From: Paenibacillus lutrae
GTDB lineage: Bacteria; Bacillota; Bacilli; Paenibacillales; NBRC-103111
Direction of reading: 5' to 3'
Assembly: GCF_009757775.1 (NCBI RefSeq)
Contig: NZ_RHLK01000014.1
Coordinates: 1-64,000, forward strand
Length of the DNA: 64,000 nt
Shown here piece by piece: positions 33,397-40,802 of the stretch; the first letter of the stretch is position 1; the number at the start of each line of letters is the position of its first letter. The notes under the pieces were generated by a model. The model was not told the DNA's origin. It saw only the letters and a program-made list of their open reading frames with translations, and made no database searches. The position numbers were made by a program, and so were the translations under genes.

Positions 33397-34688
33397 TACG
33401 CTTTTCTCCCCTTCAGGTTGGATGGTTGGCCATGCTCATCTGTGTCAGGTACATACTTCCGCACGAGCCAGATAAGCAGGAATGGGAGCCATATCGTAAA
33501 CGGAAGCAGAAGAGCGGCCCCTACCGCATTTTCATAAAAAAGCGACCCGACGCCTTCATCTGTCTGCGGCATCATAGCCCCGGTCATGACCCAGCCGATG
33601 AAAGCGATTAAGCAGTATCGCAGGGCGAGCATGAATCTCAGCCGCTCCGCGAGAAGGAAGTAGACGGCGCCTGCCGCAAGCAGGAAAAGAAGGGAGATGC
33701 CCATATTCTCCGGATGGATACTGCCTTCGATCGCCATTAGAACGAGCAGGGGCAGAGAGCTGAACAGGAGGCCGAAAATGAAGAAGGAAGAGAGCTTCCA
33801 GCTGTCGCGGCTCTGCTTGCCGTAAGGCCTCGACCGGTGAGAGGTGGTTCTGCGCAGTCCGCCGGAAGCCGAGACGGGGGCGATAAATTTGCCGCCGGAG
33901 GCCGTGCCCCGCCTGGTTTTTGCGGCTGCGGCCTGTTCACGCGGTGCATCCAGTCCTAATCTTTCCCGGCGCTTCTGGTCGAGCTCTTTCATAACAGAAT
34001 CGAGCCTTTTACTGAAGCCTCTCTCCTCCACACTGAAGGGTCTGGCATCTTCCTCCTGATCAAAGGCAAGGAGCTGTTCTTCCTCGGTTCTTTCGGCCAA
34101 TAGGAGGTCGGTTGCCCAGACGGGCATTTTTAACTTGCCGAAGTATTTCAGCCATCTTTTCATCTCAATCAGATCGTGGAAAGGAATTTGCAAGACTCTA
34201 GTTTGAGCGGCCTCCCGGTACCGGATGAAAAGCATGGGAAGGAGATGAAAGGTGGGCAGTTGCTTCTTCCGGCGCACATTCGGCTCATAGGCATAATGGC
34301 TGGGCGCCATATAATAGCCCACATATACACGGTTAATCTCTTTCATAGAGATGGAACCTTCACGTCTGGTCTTTTCCTCATAATAAGCAAAGCGGATTTC
34401 ATTCTCATACAGCTTGTATTCACTCAAATGGTTGTTTTTCCAGACGGCTGATTTCAGCGTTCGGAACGAGAATCGGACTAACCACAGACCCGGCAGAATT
34501 AGAAGCAAAGAAAGGAAGGACAAGACCGTTCTGGAGGTAAACGCCCAGTATACGGGGCCGGCCGCGACAGCGGTTCCTGCGAGCAGAAGAATGACCATAC
34601 ATTCAAAGGTAAGAATCCAGAAAAAAGGATTCATTTTTCGATCGCTTCGTTCTTGCAGGAGCTTGTAATTTGATAACGCATCATCCAA
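33396..34688 (-). CDS. Unknown multi-pass membrane protein, TTG start
   Basis: A 430-residue protein with two N-terminal membrane helices, a cytoplasmic region of about 210 residues, and four C-terminal helices. The cytoplasmic part contains a PH-like stretch (YKLYENEIRFAYYEEKTR, IPFHDLIEMKRWLKYFG) resembling YcxB-type domains, and a basic Ala/Gly/Thr-rich segment. The frame is open to 35009, but upstream sequence is not protein-like. TTG at 34688 has AAGGAGG nine bases before it, whereas the in-frame ATG at 34712 has none. It is divergent from the PadR gene. Function unknown. Confidence 0.65.
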   Translation of the reverse strand: MDDALSNYKLLQERSDRKMNPFFWILTFECMVILLLAGTAVAAGPVYWAFTSRTVLSFLSLLLILPGLWLVRFSFRTLKSAVWKNNHLSEYKLYENEIRFAYYEEKTRREGSISMKEINRVYVGYYMAPSHYAYEPNVRRKKQLPTFHLLPMLFIRYREAAQTRVLQIPFHDLIEMKRWLKYFGKLKMPVWATDLLLAERTEEEQLLAFDQEEDARPFSVEERGFSKRLDSVMKELDQKRRERLGLDAPREQAAAAKTRRGTASGGKFIAPVSASGGLRRTTSHRSRPYGKQSRDSWKLSSFFIFGLLFSSLPLLVLMAIEGSIHPENMGISLLFLLAAGAVYFLLAERLRFMLALRYCLIAFIGWVMTGAMMPQTDEGVGSLFYENAVGAALLLPFTIWLPFLLIWLVRKYVPDTDEHGQPSNLKGRKA

Positions 34689-34843
34689 TGGGAAATTCCT
34701 CCTTGTCGGCATCTCGTTATGTAAAAATTGTATTACGGACGATATATGCTGCGGTTTCATCCCCTTTTGTATAAGGATAAGTCCTGAATTGCATACCCAT
34801 AAGGAGGGAAAATGAAACAATATTTTAAAGGGGCGACGGCTGA

Positions 34844-34872
34844 TTGACAAAACGTGAAGCGGCAGATAAACT
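34844..34872 (+). promoter_or_regulatory. Promoter of the PadR operon
   Basis: TTGACA at 34844-34849, 17 bases, then TAAACT at 34867-34872. Transcription would start about 100 bases before the PadR gene. Confidence 0.6.
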
Positions 34873-34935
34873 AACTTATATAACAAGGTAGTTACCGTTG
34901 GCAACGAAGGGAAGAGAGGTTGTTCTTTTTTTATA

Positions 34936-34962
34936 TAACTAGATTGTAATGCAATATAGTTA
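34936..34962. promoter_or_regulatory. Inverted repeat, possible PadR operator
   Basis: TAACTA (34936-34941) and TAGTTA (34957-34962) lie in the leader of the PadR gene. PadR proteins usually repress their own operon by binding inverted repeats, but this match is short. Confidence 0.3.
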
Positions 34963-34979
34963 GTGAAATATGGTGAAGA

Positions 34980-35330
34980 GTGGTGAATGGTTTGTCGACG
35001 TATACGCAAATGCTCAAAGGTATCCTGGAAGGATGCATTCTGATGATTATTTCGCAGGATGAAGTGTACGGATATGAGTTATCCAAAAAACTGCAGGATA
35101 GCGGGTTTGATTTTGTGAGCGAGGGGAGCATTTATCCGCTGCTCCTGCGTATGCAGAAGGAACAATGGATTGAAGGCTATATGAAATCGGATTCGAAGTC
35201 CGGCGGCCCTCCGCGTAAGTATTACAAGCTAACTGGCCCGGGAGAAGAAGTGCTAATGCAGTTCAGGAACAATTGGAGCCGGATGAAACTAAGCGTGGAT
35301 GACATACTGACAGGGGGAACGCAAGCATGA
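34980..35330 (+). CDS. PadR-family transcriptional regulator
   Basis: About 116 residues, a short PadR (subfamily s2) winged-helix regulator: LKGILEGCILMIISQDEVYGYELSKKL, then the wing region GSIYPLLLRMQKE and SGGPPRKYYKLT. The start is uncertain. GTG 34980 and GTG 34983 are in frame; TTG 34992 gives the usual N-terminus (STYTQMLKGILEGC) with GTGGTG seven bases upstream. Its last four bases overlap the following membrane-protein gene, whose product is probably its regulatory target or signal partner. Confidence 0.85.
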   Translation: MVNGLSTYTQMLKGILEGCILMIISQDEVYGYELSKKLQDSGFDFVSEGSIYPLLLRMQKEQWIEGYMKSDSKSGGPPRKYYKLTGPGEEVLMQFRNNWSRMKLSVDDILTGGTQA

Positions 35331-36001
35331 GCGCACCAATGAATATTCGGGAAATGATTGCACATAATACAAAACTTCAGAAACAGTTGAATACGAAGAA
35401 TAAAAAATATTACGGAGATATGATTGTCTACATCCGTTCGAGCGGGATAGATGACAGACGCGGAGAGGAACTGCTGCTTGAGCTGCTGCTTCATCTGATC
35501 CAAGCGCAGAAGGAAGGGCGGTCCGCTCAGGATGTATTCGGCAGCGACCCTTCCGGCTATTGCCGTGAACTGGTCTCTCAGCTGCCGCGTCCGAAGATGG
35601 TTGACCGGTTGTCCATGCTGGTGATGATCCCGTGGATCGCCGTCACCTGGCTGTTCCTGGCCGAAGGCCTGATGGGCCTCTTGCTGCTCGTAACCAGTAC
35701 GCCTGACGGATACTCGAATCAGATGAGCTTAGCTTTCCTGCTGGGCTTAGCTTTGACCTCGCTCCTTCTGGTTAAACTGGTTATGCTCCTTATGAATAGA
35801 ACAGCTTTTACTGAACATAATCGTAAATTCTACGTATTGTTTCTTCTCCTTTATATCGTTAGTATTGCTGCTGTTGTCGCAGCCGGATTCTTCCTGAAAT
35901 CATACCTGCCTGTCTTCTCCGTTTCTCCTTGGGCAGCTTTTGTAATTTTTGCAGTTGGCTACGCCGGACAGAAATATTGGCTCCGGTCCGGAGCGAAATA
36001 G
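35327..36001 (+). CDS. DUF1129-like membrane protein, PadR partner
   Basis: A 224-residue protein: an N-terminal helical soluble part (about 1-95; ELLLELLLHLIQAQKEG, DVFGSDPSGYCRELV) and four membrane segments. This is the layout of the DUF1129/DUF1700-like proteins commonly encoded after a PadR regulator in Firmicutes. The ATGA overlap shows translational coupling. The function is unknown; a role in envelope stress is often proposed from such pairing. Confidence 0.7.
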   Translation: MSAPMNIREMIAHNTKLQKQLNTKNKKYYGDMIVYIRSSGIDDRRGEELLLELLLHLIQAQKEGRSAQDVFGSDPSGYCRELVSQLPRPKMVDRLSMLVMIPWIAVTWLFLAEGLMGLLLLVTSTPDGYSNQMSLAFLLGLALTSLLLVKLVMLLMNRTAFTEHNRKFYVLFLLLYIVSIAAVVAAGFFLKSYLPVFSVSPWAAFVIFAVGYAGQKYWLRSGAK

Positions 36002-36097
36002 ACGAAATAGATAAGGAAAGATCTTGTTAAATCCGCTTTCTGCTGCAAGGACCGAGTAAGCTGCCGATTAAATAGTGAAATATTGGTGGAAAATCCG

Positions 36098-36126
36098 TTG
36101 ACAGCAAGTTGAAGCCGTTCTATGAT
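36098..36126 (+). promoter_or_regulatory. Promoter of the phosphodiesterase-mgtC-glpP genes
   Basis: TTGACA (36098-36103), exactly 17 bases, TATGAT (36121-36126). Transcription should start near 36133, so the terminator leader lies wholly inside the transcript. Confidence 0.85.
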
Positions 36127-36150
36127 AAGAACAAGTTAATAAAATGTGGC

Positions 36151-36215
36151 GGAGAACAGGAGAGTCACATAAATTGCGGGTCGGGAGACTGTGCAATTTA
36201 TGTGATTTTTCTTTT
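36151..36215 (+). promoter_or_regulatory. GlpP-type terminator/antiterminator leader 1
   Basis: GGAGAACAGGAGA (36151-36163) is followed after one base by the 13-base perfect stem TCACATAAATTGC / GCAATTTATGTGA and then TTTTTCTTTT. An intrinsic terminator between promoter and first gene implies attenuation. The same element precedes the glpD terminator, and GlpP is encoded downstream. GlpP is known to antiterminate glp transcripts in B. subtilis when bound to glycerol-3-phosphate. Confidence 0.75.
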
Positions 36216-36261
36216 ATCCGCCGGGGCGCGTCACAACACCGCCTGGGAAAGGAGTTATATG

Positions 36262-36999
36262 ATGAAAGCAAGTAAACCAATCATTATTGCACACCGCGGA
36301 GCCAAGGGGCTGGCACCCGAGAATAAGCTGGGGGCCTTCAGACTGGGGCTCGAGCAGGGATGCGAGGCCATCGAGCTTGATATACACTTGTCGGCTGACG
36401 GTGAGCTGATCGTCATCCACGATGCGACACTCGACCGGACAACGGACGGTCAAGGAGAAATCTTGGCGAAGTCCCTAGCCGAAATTAAGGCAGTGGATGC
36501 CGGATCCTGGTATAGCGAAGCCTACAAAGGGGAGACGGTTCCGACACTTGGCGAAGTCTTTGATCTTGTACCTGAATCTGTCATGATTAATGTAGAGTTG
36601 AAAGTAGATGGCGCTATCGAGCAGAAGCTGGTAGATTTCGTGCGTGAGCGCGGCTGCTTCGGGCAAGTCGTGGTGTCCTGCTTCGATCACAAGTGCCTGC
36701 GGAGAATCAAACAAATGGAGCCGCAAATCCGAATCGGCCTGCTGTATGGCAACAAGATGTGGGATCCGGTTGGTTACGCGCGCTCGTTCGATGTAGACGT
36801 ATATTCTCTTCATCCATATCACCAGATAATCGAGGCGGAAGATGTTGAGAAAGCTATCGAGCACGGCCTTCAAGTCTATCCCTATACGGCCAACACCGAA
36901 GAAGAGCTGCACAAACTCATGGCTATACATGTCTCGGGTATCATAACGAATTACCCTGCCAGACTGAAAGAATTGCTCGATAGGAATGTAAACCTATGA
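36262..36999 (+). CDS. Glycerophosphodiester phosphodiesterase
   Basis: A 245-residue GDPD-family enzyme that hydrolyses glycerophosphodiesters to glycerol-3-phosphate and an alcohol. Motifs: IIAHRGAKGLAPENK (catalytic HRG), AIELDIHLSADGELIVIHD (ELD metal site, second catalytic His), VELKVDG. There is no signal peptide, so it is cytoplasmic, like UgpQ. AAAGGAG is four bases before ATG 36259 and seven before ATG 36262; I chose the latter. It is the first gene behind the GlpP-type leader, which would supply the GlpP ligand. The mgtC-like gene overlaps its end by four bases. Confidence 0.9.
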   Translation: MKASKPIIIAHRGAKGLAPENKLGAFRLGLEQGCEAIELDIHLSADGELIVIHDATLDRTTDGQGEILAKSLAEIKAVDAGSWYSEAYKGETVPTLGEVFDLVPESVMINVELKVDGAIEQKLVDFVRERGCFGQVVVSCFDHKCLRRIKQMEPQIRIGLLYGNKMWDPVGYARSFDVDVYSLHPYHQIIEAEDVEKAIEHGLQVYPYTANTEEELHKLMAIHVSGIITNYPARLKELLDRNVNL

Positions 37000-37679
37000 G
37001 CCTGATATTCTTACAAAAGCTGTGCATGGCGATGCTGCTCGGTGCAGCAATCGGGATTGACCGCCAGCTCAAGCACAAACCGCTCGGTCTCAAAACAAGT
37101 ATGGTTATCTCCGTTGCCAGCTGTCTGATTACGATTGTATCCATAGAATCCGTTCACAGGTATGCAGTGCCGGGGCTTACCACAATGGACCCGATGCGTC
37201 TGGCCGCACAAATTATTAGCGGCGTCGGTTTTATCGGAGCCGGTGTCATTCTGCGCCGGAGCAATGAAATTATATCGGGCCTCACCACGGCAGCGATGGT
37301 CTGGGCGGCGTCCGCGCTCGGGATTGCGGCAGGTGCTGGTTTCTACAAAGAAGCCTCGACGGCTGTGTTCCTTATTATTATGGCGATTAATATCGTCCCG
37401 CTGTTCTTCAAATGGTTCGGGCCCAAGAAACTCAGTGAACGGAATTTGTCGATTCTGATCATCGTAGCCTCGGATAGTGACTTGTCTTATGTCATTGACG
37501 AGATGCAGCAGGAATTTATCAAAGTGAAGCATATTAAAATCAAGGATTTAAAAGATGAAATGAAACAAATTCAGCTGGTTGTGGCTGCACCGGAAAGGCA
37601 CCGGACGACCGTCGTCTATTCGAAAATCAAAAAAATAAAAGATGTAATTGCGGTGGAAGTGGAAACAATCAGCACGTAA
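36996..37679 (+). CDS. MgtC/SapB-family membrane protein
   Basis: A 227-residue protein with four or five N-terminal membrane segments (to about 135) and a C-terminal ACT-like soluble domain of about 85 residues. The family core is clear: GAAIGIDRQLKHKPLGLKT, GVGFIGAGVILRR, GLTTAAMVWAASALGIAAG. MgtC proteins inhibit F-type ATP synthase or affect Mg and phosphate homeostasis in pathogens; in soil Firmicutes their role is poorly known. The ATGA overlap with the phosphodiesterase gene and the short gap to glpP put it in the glycerol-phosphate operon, which is unusual. Confidence 0.87.
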   Translation: MSLIFLQKLCMAMLLGAAIGIDRQLKHKPLGLKTSMVISVASCLITIVSIESVHRYAVPGLTTMDPMRLAAQIISGVGFIGAGVILRRSNEIISGLTTAAMVWAASALGIAAGAGFYKEASTAVFLIIMAINIVPLFFKWFGPKKLSERNLSILIIVASDSDLSYVIDEMQQEFIKVKHIKIKDLKDEMKQIQLVVAAPERHRTTVVYSKIKKIKDVIAVEVETIST

Positions 37680-37705
37680 TCAAAAGAGTAAGGGGGCTGC
37701 GGTTC

Positions 37706-38263
37706 ATGCCATTTAACAACCAGAAGGTCCTGCCTGCGGTCCGCAAGATCAAGGATTTGGAGAAACTGTTGTTCTCTCCGTTTGAGTACATCGTACTGCT
37801 CGATTGTCACATCGGTATGCTCAAAAGTCTGGTCGATCTTGCGAAGTCACACGGAAAGAAGCCCCTGCTGCATGTTGATCTCGTGGAGGGGCTCAAGAAT
37901 GACGAGTACGCAACGGAGTATCTGTGCCAGCACATTAAGCCGACGGGCTTGATCTCCACGCGTGCCAGCGTCATTCTGAAAACAAAGGAAAACGGGCTTC
38001 TGGCTATACAGCGGCTGTTCCTTCTGGATTCGAGCGCACTCCGTAAAAGCTATGCGCTGCTGAAACGCACGAAGCCGGACTACATTGAAGTATTGCCAGG
38101 CGTCATGCCGCATATTATCCGGGAGGTCGGGGAGAACACGAGTATCCCCGTGGTGGCTGGCGGACTGATCCGTACCGTGGACGATGTCGAGAACGCTCTG
38201 GCGGCCGGTGCGACGGCTGTAACCACATCGGATATGAATTTATGGAAGCATTTTAACGCATAA
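37706..38263 (+). CDS. glpP: Glycerol-3-phosphate-responsive antiterminator
   Basis: A 185-residue GlpP: LLDCHIGMLKSLVDLAK, LLHVDLVEGLKNDEYAT, GLISTRASVILKTKENGL, DYIEVLPGVMPHII and PVVAGGLIRTVDDVENAL AAGA are family-specific. GlpP has a TIM-barrel-like fold, binds glycerol-3-phosphate and then glp leader RNA, preventing termination. AGGGGG lies nine bases before ATG. The gene follows mgtC by 26 bases without a terminator and precedes glpD, whose leader contains the matching target. No glpF or glpK is in this window. Confidence 0.93.
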   Translation: MPFNNQKVLPAVRKIKDLEKLLFSPFEYIVLLDCHIGMLKSLVDLAKSHGKKPLLHVDLVEGLKNDEYATEYLCQHIKPTGLISTRASVILKTKENGLLAIQRLFLLDSSALRKSYALLKRTKPDYIEVLPGVMPHIIREVGENTSIPVVAGGLIRTVDDVENALAAGATAVTTSDMNLWKHFNA

Positions 38264-38341
38264 TGATATAAATTGGCATTACGGCTTCCAACAAGATGCA
38301 GACTATGGTAAACTGATTGTAACAAGTTCATACATTTGGTT

Positions 38342-38412
38342 GGAGATCAGGAGAAACCACAACAGCCGTTACGTCCTATTTGGGCGCGACCGGCGTGTTT
38401 GTGGTTTTTTTT
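38342..38412 (+). promoter_or_regulatory. GlpP-type terminator/antiterminator leader 2 (glpD)
   Basis: GGAGATCAGGAGA (38342-38354), one base different from leader 1, runs into the stem AACCACAA / TTGTGGTT, which encloses an inner GCCG...CGGC stem and is followed by eight T (38405-38412). The glpD ribosome site lies beyond the T-run. I could not identify a confident promoter upstream. Confidence 0.75.
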
Positions 38413-38435
38413 GCTATCTCAGAGGGGAGCACAAC

Positions 38436-40121
38436 ATGGAAACGAAATTTTCGGGGGATACAAGAAAAGAGCTGCTGTATAGAATGGAGGATCCGGTCTA
38501 TGATCTGCTCGTGATCGGCGGAGGGATTACCGGAGCGGGTATTGCACTGGATGCACAGTCCCGCGGTCTGAAGACAGCGCTAGTCGATATGCAGGATTTT
38601 GCACAGGGAACATCAAGCCGTTCTACAAAGCTGGTCCATGGCGGACTGCGTTATTTGAAACAATTGGAGTTCAAGGTTGTGGCAGAGGTTGGTAAAGAGC
38701 GTGCCATCGTATATGAGAACGGTCCTCACGTAACAACACCGGAATGGATGCTGCTGCCGTTCTATCAAGGAGGAACCTTCGGTTCGTTCTCCACTTCGAT
38801 CGGCCTGCGCGTCTATGATTTTCTGGCAGGTGTTAAGAAAAGCGAGCGCCGCACAATGTTCAGCCCTGCGGAGACTCTGGCGAAAGAACCGCTTCTCAAA
38901 GAGAAGAATCTTAAAGGCGGCGGATACTATGTAGAATACCGCACCGACGATGCGCGTCTGACGATTGAAGTCATGAAGAAAGCCATCTCCTTCGGCGTTC
39001 ATGCGGTTAACCACGCGAAGGTGGAAAGCCTCGTCTATGACAATGGACGGATCGTCGGCGTACAAGTCGTGGACCAGCTGACAGGCGAGACGCACCAGAT
39101 CCGCGCGAAGAGAATCGTCAATGCTGCCGGCCCTTGGGTCGATACGCTTCGTGAGAAGGACGGCTCCAAGCAAGGGAAGACGCTCCGTCTGACCAAAGGT
39201 GTCCACCTTGTGTTCGACAGCTCGCGTTTCCCGCTGCGCCAAGCGATTTACTTCGATACACCGGACGGACGGATGGTGTTCGCGATTCCCAGAGACGGCA
39301 AAACCTACATCGGTACGACGGACACGAACTACAAGGAAGACATCGCCCGCCCGGTTATGACGTCGGAGGATCGTACTTACATTGTCCGTGCGGCGAACGA
39401 AATGTTCCCCAGCCTCAAGCTGACGGAGCAGGACGTGGAATCGAGCTGGGCCGGCTTGCGTCCGCTTATTCACCAGGAAGGTAAAGATCCTTCCGAGATT
39501 TCGAGAAAAGACGAAATTTTCGTTTCCAACACCGGCTTTATCTCCATCGCAGGCGGTAAATTGACGGGCTACCGTAAAATGGCGGAGACGGTTGTGAATC
39601 TGGTAGTATCACAGCTTCAAGCGGACGGCGGCGTCAACGTATCCGGCTGTCAGACCAAGACCATGACAATCTCCGGCGGGGATGTAGGCGGATCCGCGCG
39701 CTTCCCGGCTTTCCTGGAGTCCAAAGTAGCCGAAGGCAAGAAGCTGGGCCTGTCGGCCGATGAGGCCGAGGTACTTGCACACCGTTACGGCTCTAACATT
39801 GATGCTGTCTACAAGCTGATCAAGAGCCACAAGGCAGAAGCAGAAGCTAACAAAATGCCGGTTTCCCTGTTTGCCGCACTCGTATATTCGATTGAGCAGG
39901 AAATGACAGTGAAGCCGTCTGACTTCTTCGTACGCCGTACAGGCGCCGTTTTCTTCAACATCGACTGGGTTAGAACATGGAAAGAAGCGGTTATCACCTA
40001 CATGGCTGCACGTTTCAAATGGTCTGAAGACAAGCGTCAAGCCTACACGCAAGAACTGGAACGCGATCTTCACGATGCGGTCGTGCCGATCGACGAGAAG
40101 GTTCCGGCAGGCGCCCGCTAA
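38436..40121 (+). CDS. glpD: Aerobic glycerol-3-phosphate dehydrogenase
   Basis: A 561-residue FAD enzyme that oxidises glycerol-3-phosphate to dihydroxyacetone phosphate and feeds electrons to menaquinone. The Rossmann motif VIGGGITGAGIALDAQSRG and GTSSRSTKLVHGGLRYL are diagnostic, and GKLTGYRKMAE and the C-terminal DAO_C domain are present. The frame is open from 38340, but that part is the attenuator; ATG 38436 follows GAGGGGAG. Control by GlpP is predicted from the leader. A terminator follows the gene. Confidence 0.95.
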   Translation: METKFSGDTRKELLYRMEDPVYDLLVIGGGITGAGIALDAQSRGLKTALVDMQDFAQGTSSRSTKLVHGGLRYLKQLEFKVVAEVGKERAIVYENGPHVTTPEWMLLPFYQGGTFGSFSTSIGLRVYDFLAGVKKSERRTMFSPAETLAKEPLLKEKNLKGGGYYVEYRTDDARLTIEVMKKAISFGVHAVNHAKVESLVYDNGRIVGVQVVDQLTGETHQIRAKRIVNAAGPWVDTLREKDGSKQGKTLRLTKGVHLVFDSSRFPLRQAIYFDTPDGRMVFAIPRDGKTYIGTTDTNYKEDIARPVMTSEDRTYIVRAANEMFPSLKLTEQDVESSWAGLRPLIHQEGKDPSEISRKDEIFVSNTGFISIAGGKLTGYRKMAETVVNLVVSQLQADGGVNVSGCQTKTMTISGGDVGGSARFPAFLESKVAEGKKLGLSADEAEVLAHRYGSNIDAVYKLIKSHKAEAEANKMPVSLFAALVYSIEQEMTVKPSDFFVRRTGAVFFNIDWVRTWKEAVITYMAARFKWSEDKRQAYTQELERDLHDAVVPIDEKVPAGAR

Positions 40122-40136
40122 GAACAGGATACACAC

Positions 40137-40175
40137 AAAGAGGCTCTTCCCGATTGAGTGGGAAGAGCCTTTATT
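40137..40175 (+). terminator. Terminator of glpD
   Basis: AAAGAGGCTCTTCCC and GGGAAGAGCCTTT around a 7-base loop, followed by ATTAT. Confidence 0.8.
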
Positions 40176-40240
40176 ATAGGTCAGGCAACAAAGAGCACAT
40201 GGGTGAAGCTCGTCAGTTGACGGGGCAGGTAATATTTGCT

Positions 40241-40277
40241 ATAGTTCTTCTGTTAAATAATTCTATAATAGAACTAT
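40241..40277. promoter_or_regulatory. Promoter and operator of the MarR-MMPL operon
   Basis: Outer inverted repeat ATAGTTCT (40241-40248) / AGAACTAT (40270-40277). Inside it, TTCTAT-A-ATAGAA (40261-40273) is a perfect palindrome that contains the -10 element TATAAT (40264-40269). Autorepression by the adjacent MarR is the simplest reading. Confidence 0.6.
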
Positions 40278-40337
40278 GTGATTGTCGAACAATCTATACA
40301 AGCCTCTGACAGGACGACAGGAAGGAGAAGTTAGGTT

Positions 40338-40802
40338 ATGGATGAGAAAATATTAGCCGATGTTATTGTCCGGTATGAGAATGCCTCTTTTACCGTGAAC
40401 CGCCGGATCAATGCCATGATTAAGGACGGGATGCCGGAGGGATTGACGCTGGAGCAGTATGGTACGCTGAAGTATCTGCAGGGCCATGACAGAAGTACAT
40501 CCTCCGAGCTTGCGAGTATTTTTTGCGTCGGTAAAAGCTCGATTACCGCGATTATTACGCGCTTGTTCGATAAGCAGCTCATCACCAGGCAGCCGGACGA
40601 TAAAGACCGCCGCGTCACGTATCTGTCTCTGACCGATAAAGGCGGGGCGGCCGTAGACGCCATGCATGACAAAATCAAAGAGATGCTGGGGACTGTTATT
40701 CAGCATTTTGACGAACACGAGGCCATCGCCTTTGTAGAGACATTCGAGAAACTGGCTCAAGTACTGGTTCAACCGGATGAGGGGGACATAGAGAAGAAAT
40801 GA
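40338..40802 (+). CDS. MarR-family transcriptional regulator
   Basis: A 154-residue winged-helix regulator. Recognition helix region STSSELASIFCVGKSSITAI and wing LITRQPDDKDRRVTYLSLT are typical of MarR. The N- and C-terminal helices would dimerise. GGAGAAG precedes ATG. It overlaps the MMPL gene by four bases (ATGA), so it probably represses that exporter and itself through the palindromes around the -10 site. A Cys in the helix-turn-helix (IFCVG) could allow redox sensing, but this is speculative. Confidence 0.9.
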   Translation: MDEKILADVIVRYENASFTVNRRINAMIKDGMPEGLTLEQYGTLKYLQGHDRSTSSELASIFCVGKSSITAIITRLFDKQLITRQPDDKDRRVTYLSLTDKGGAAVDAMHDKIKEMLGTVIQHFDEHEAIAFVETFEKLAQVLVQPDEGDIEKK

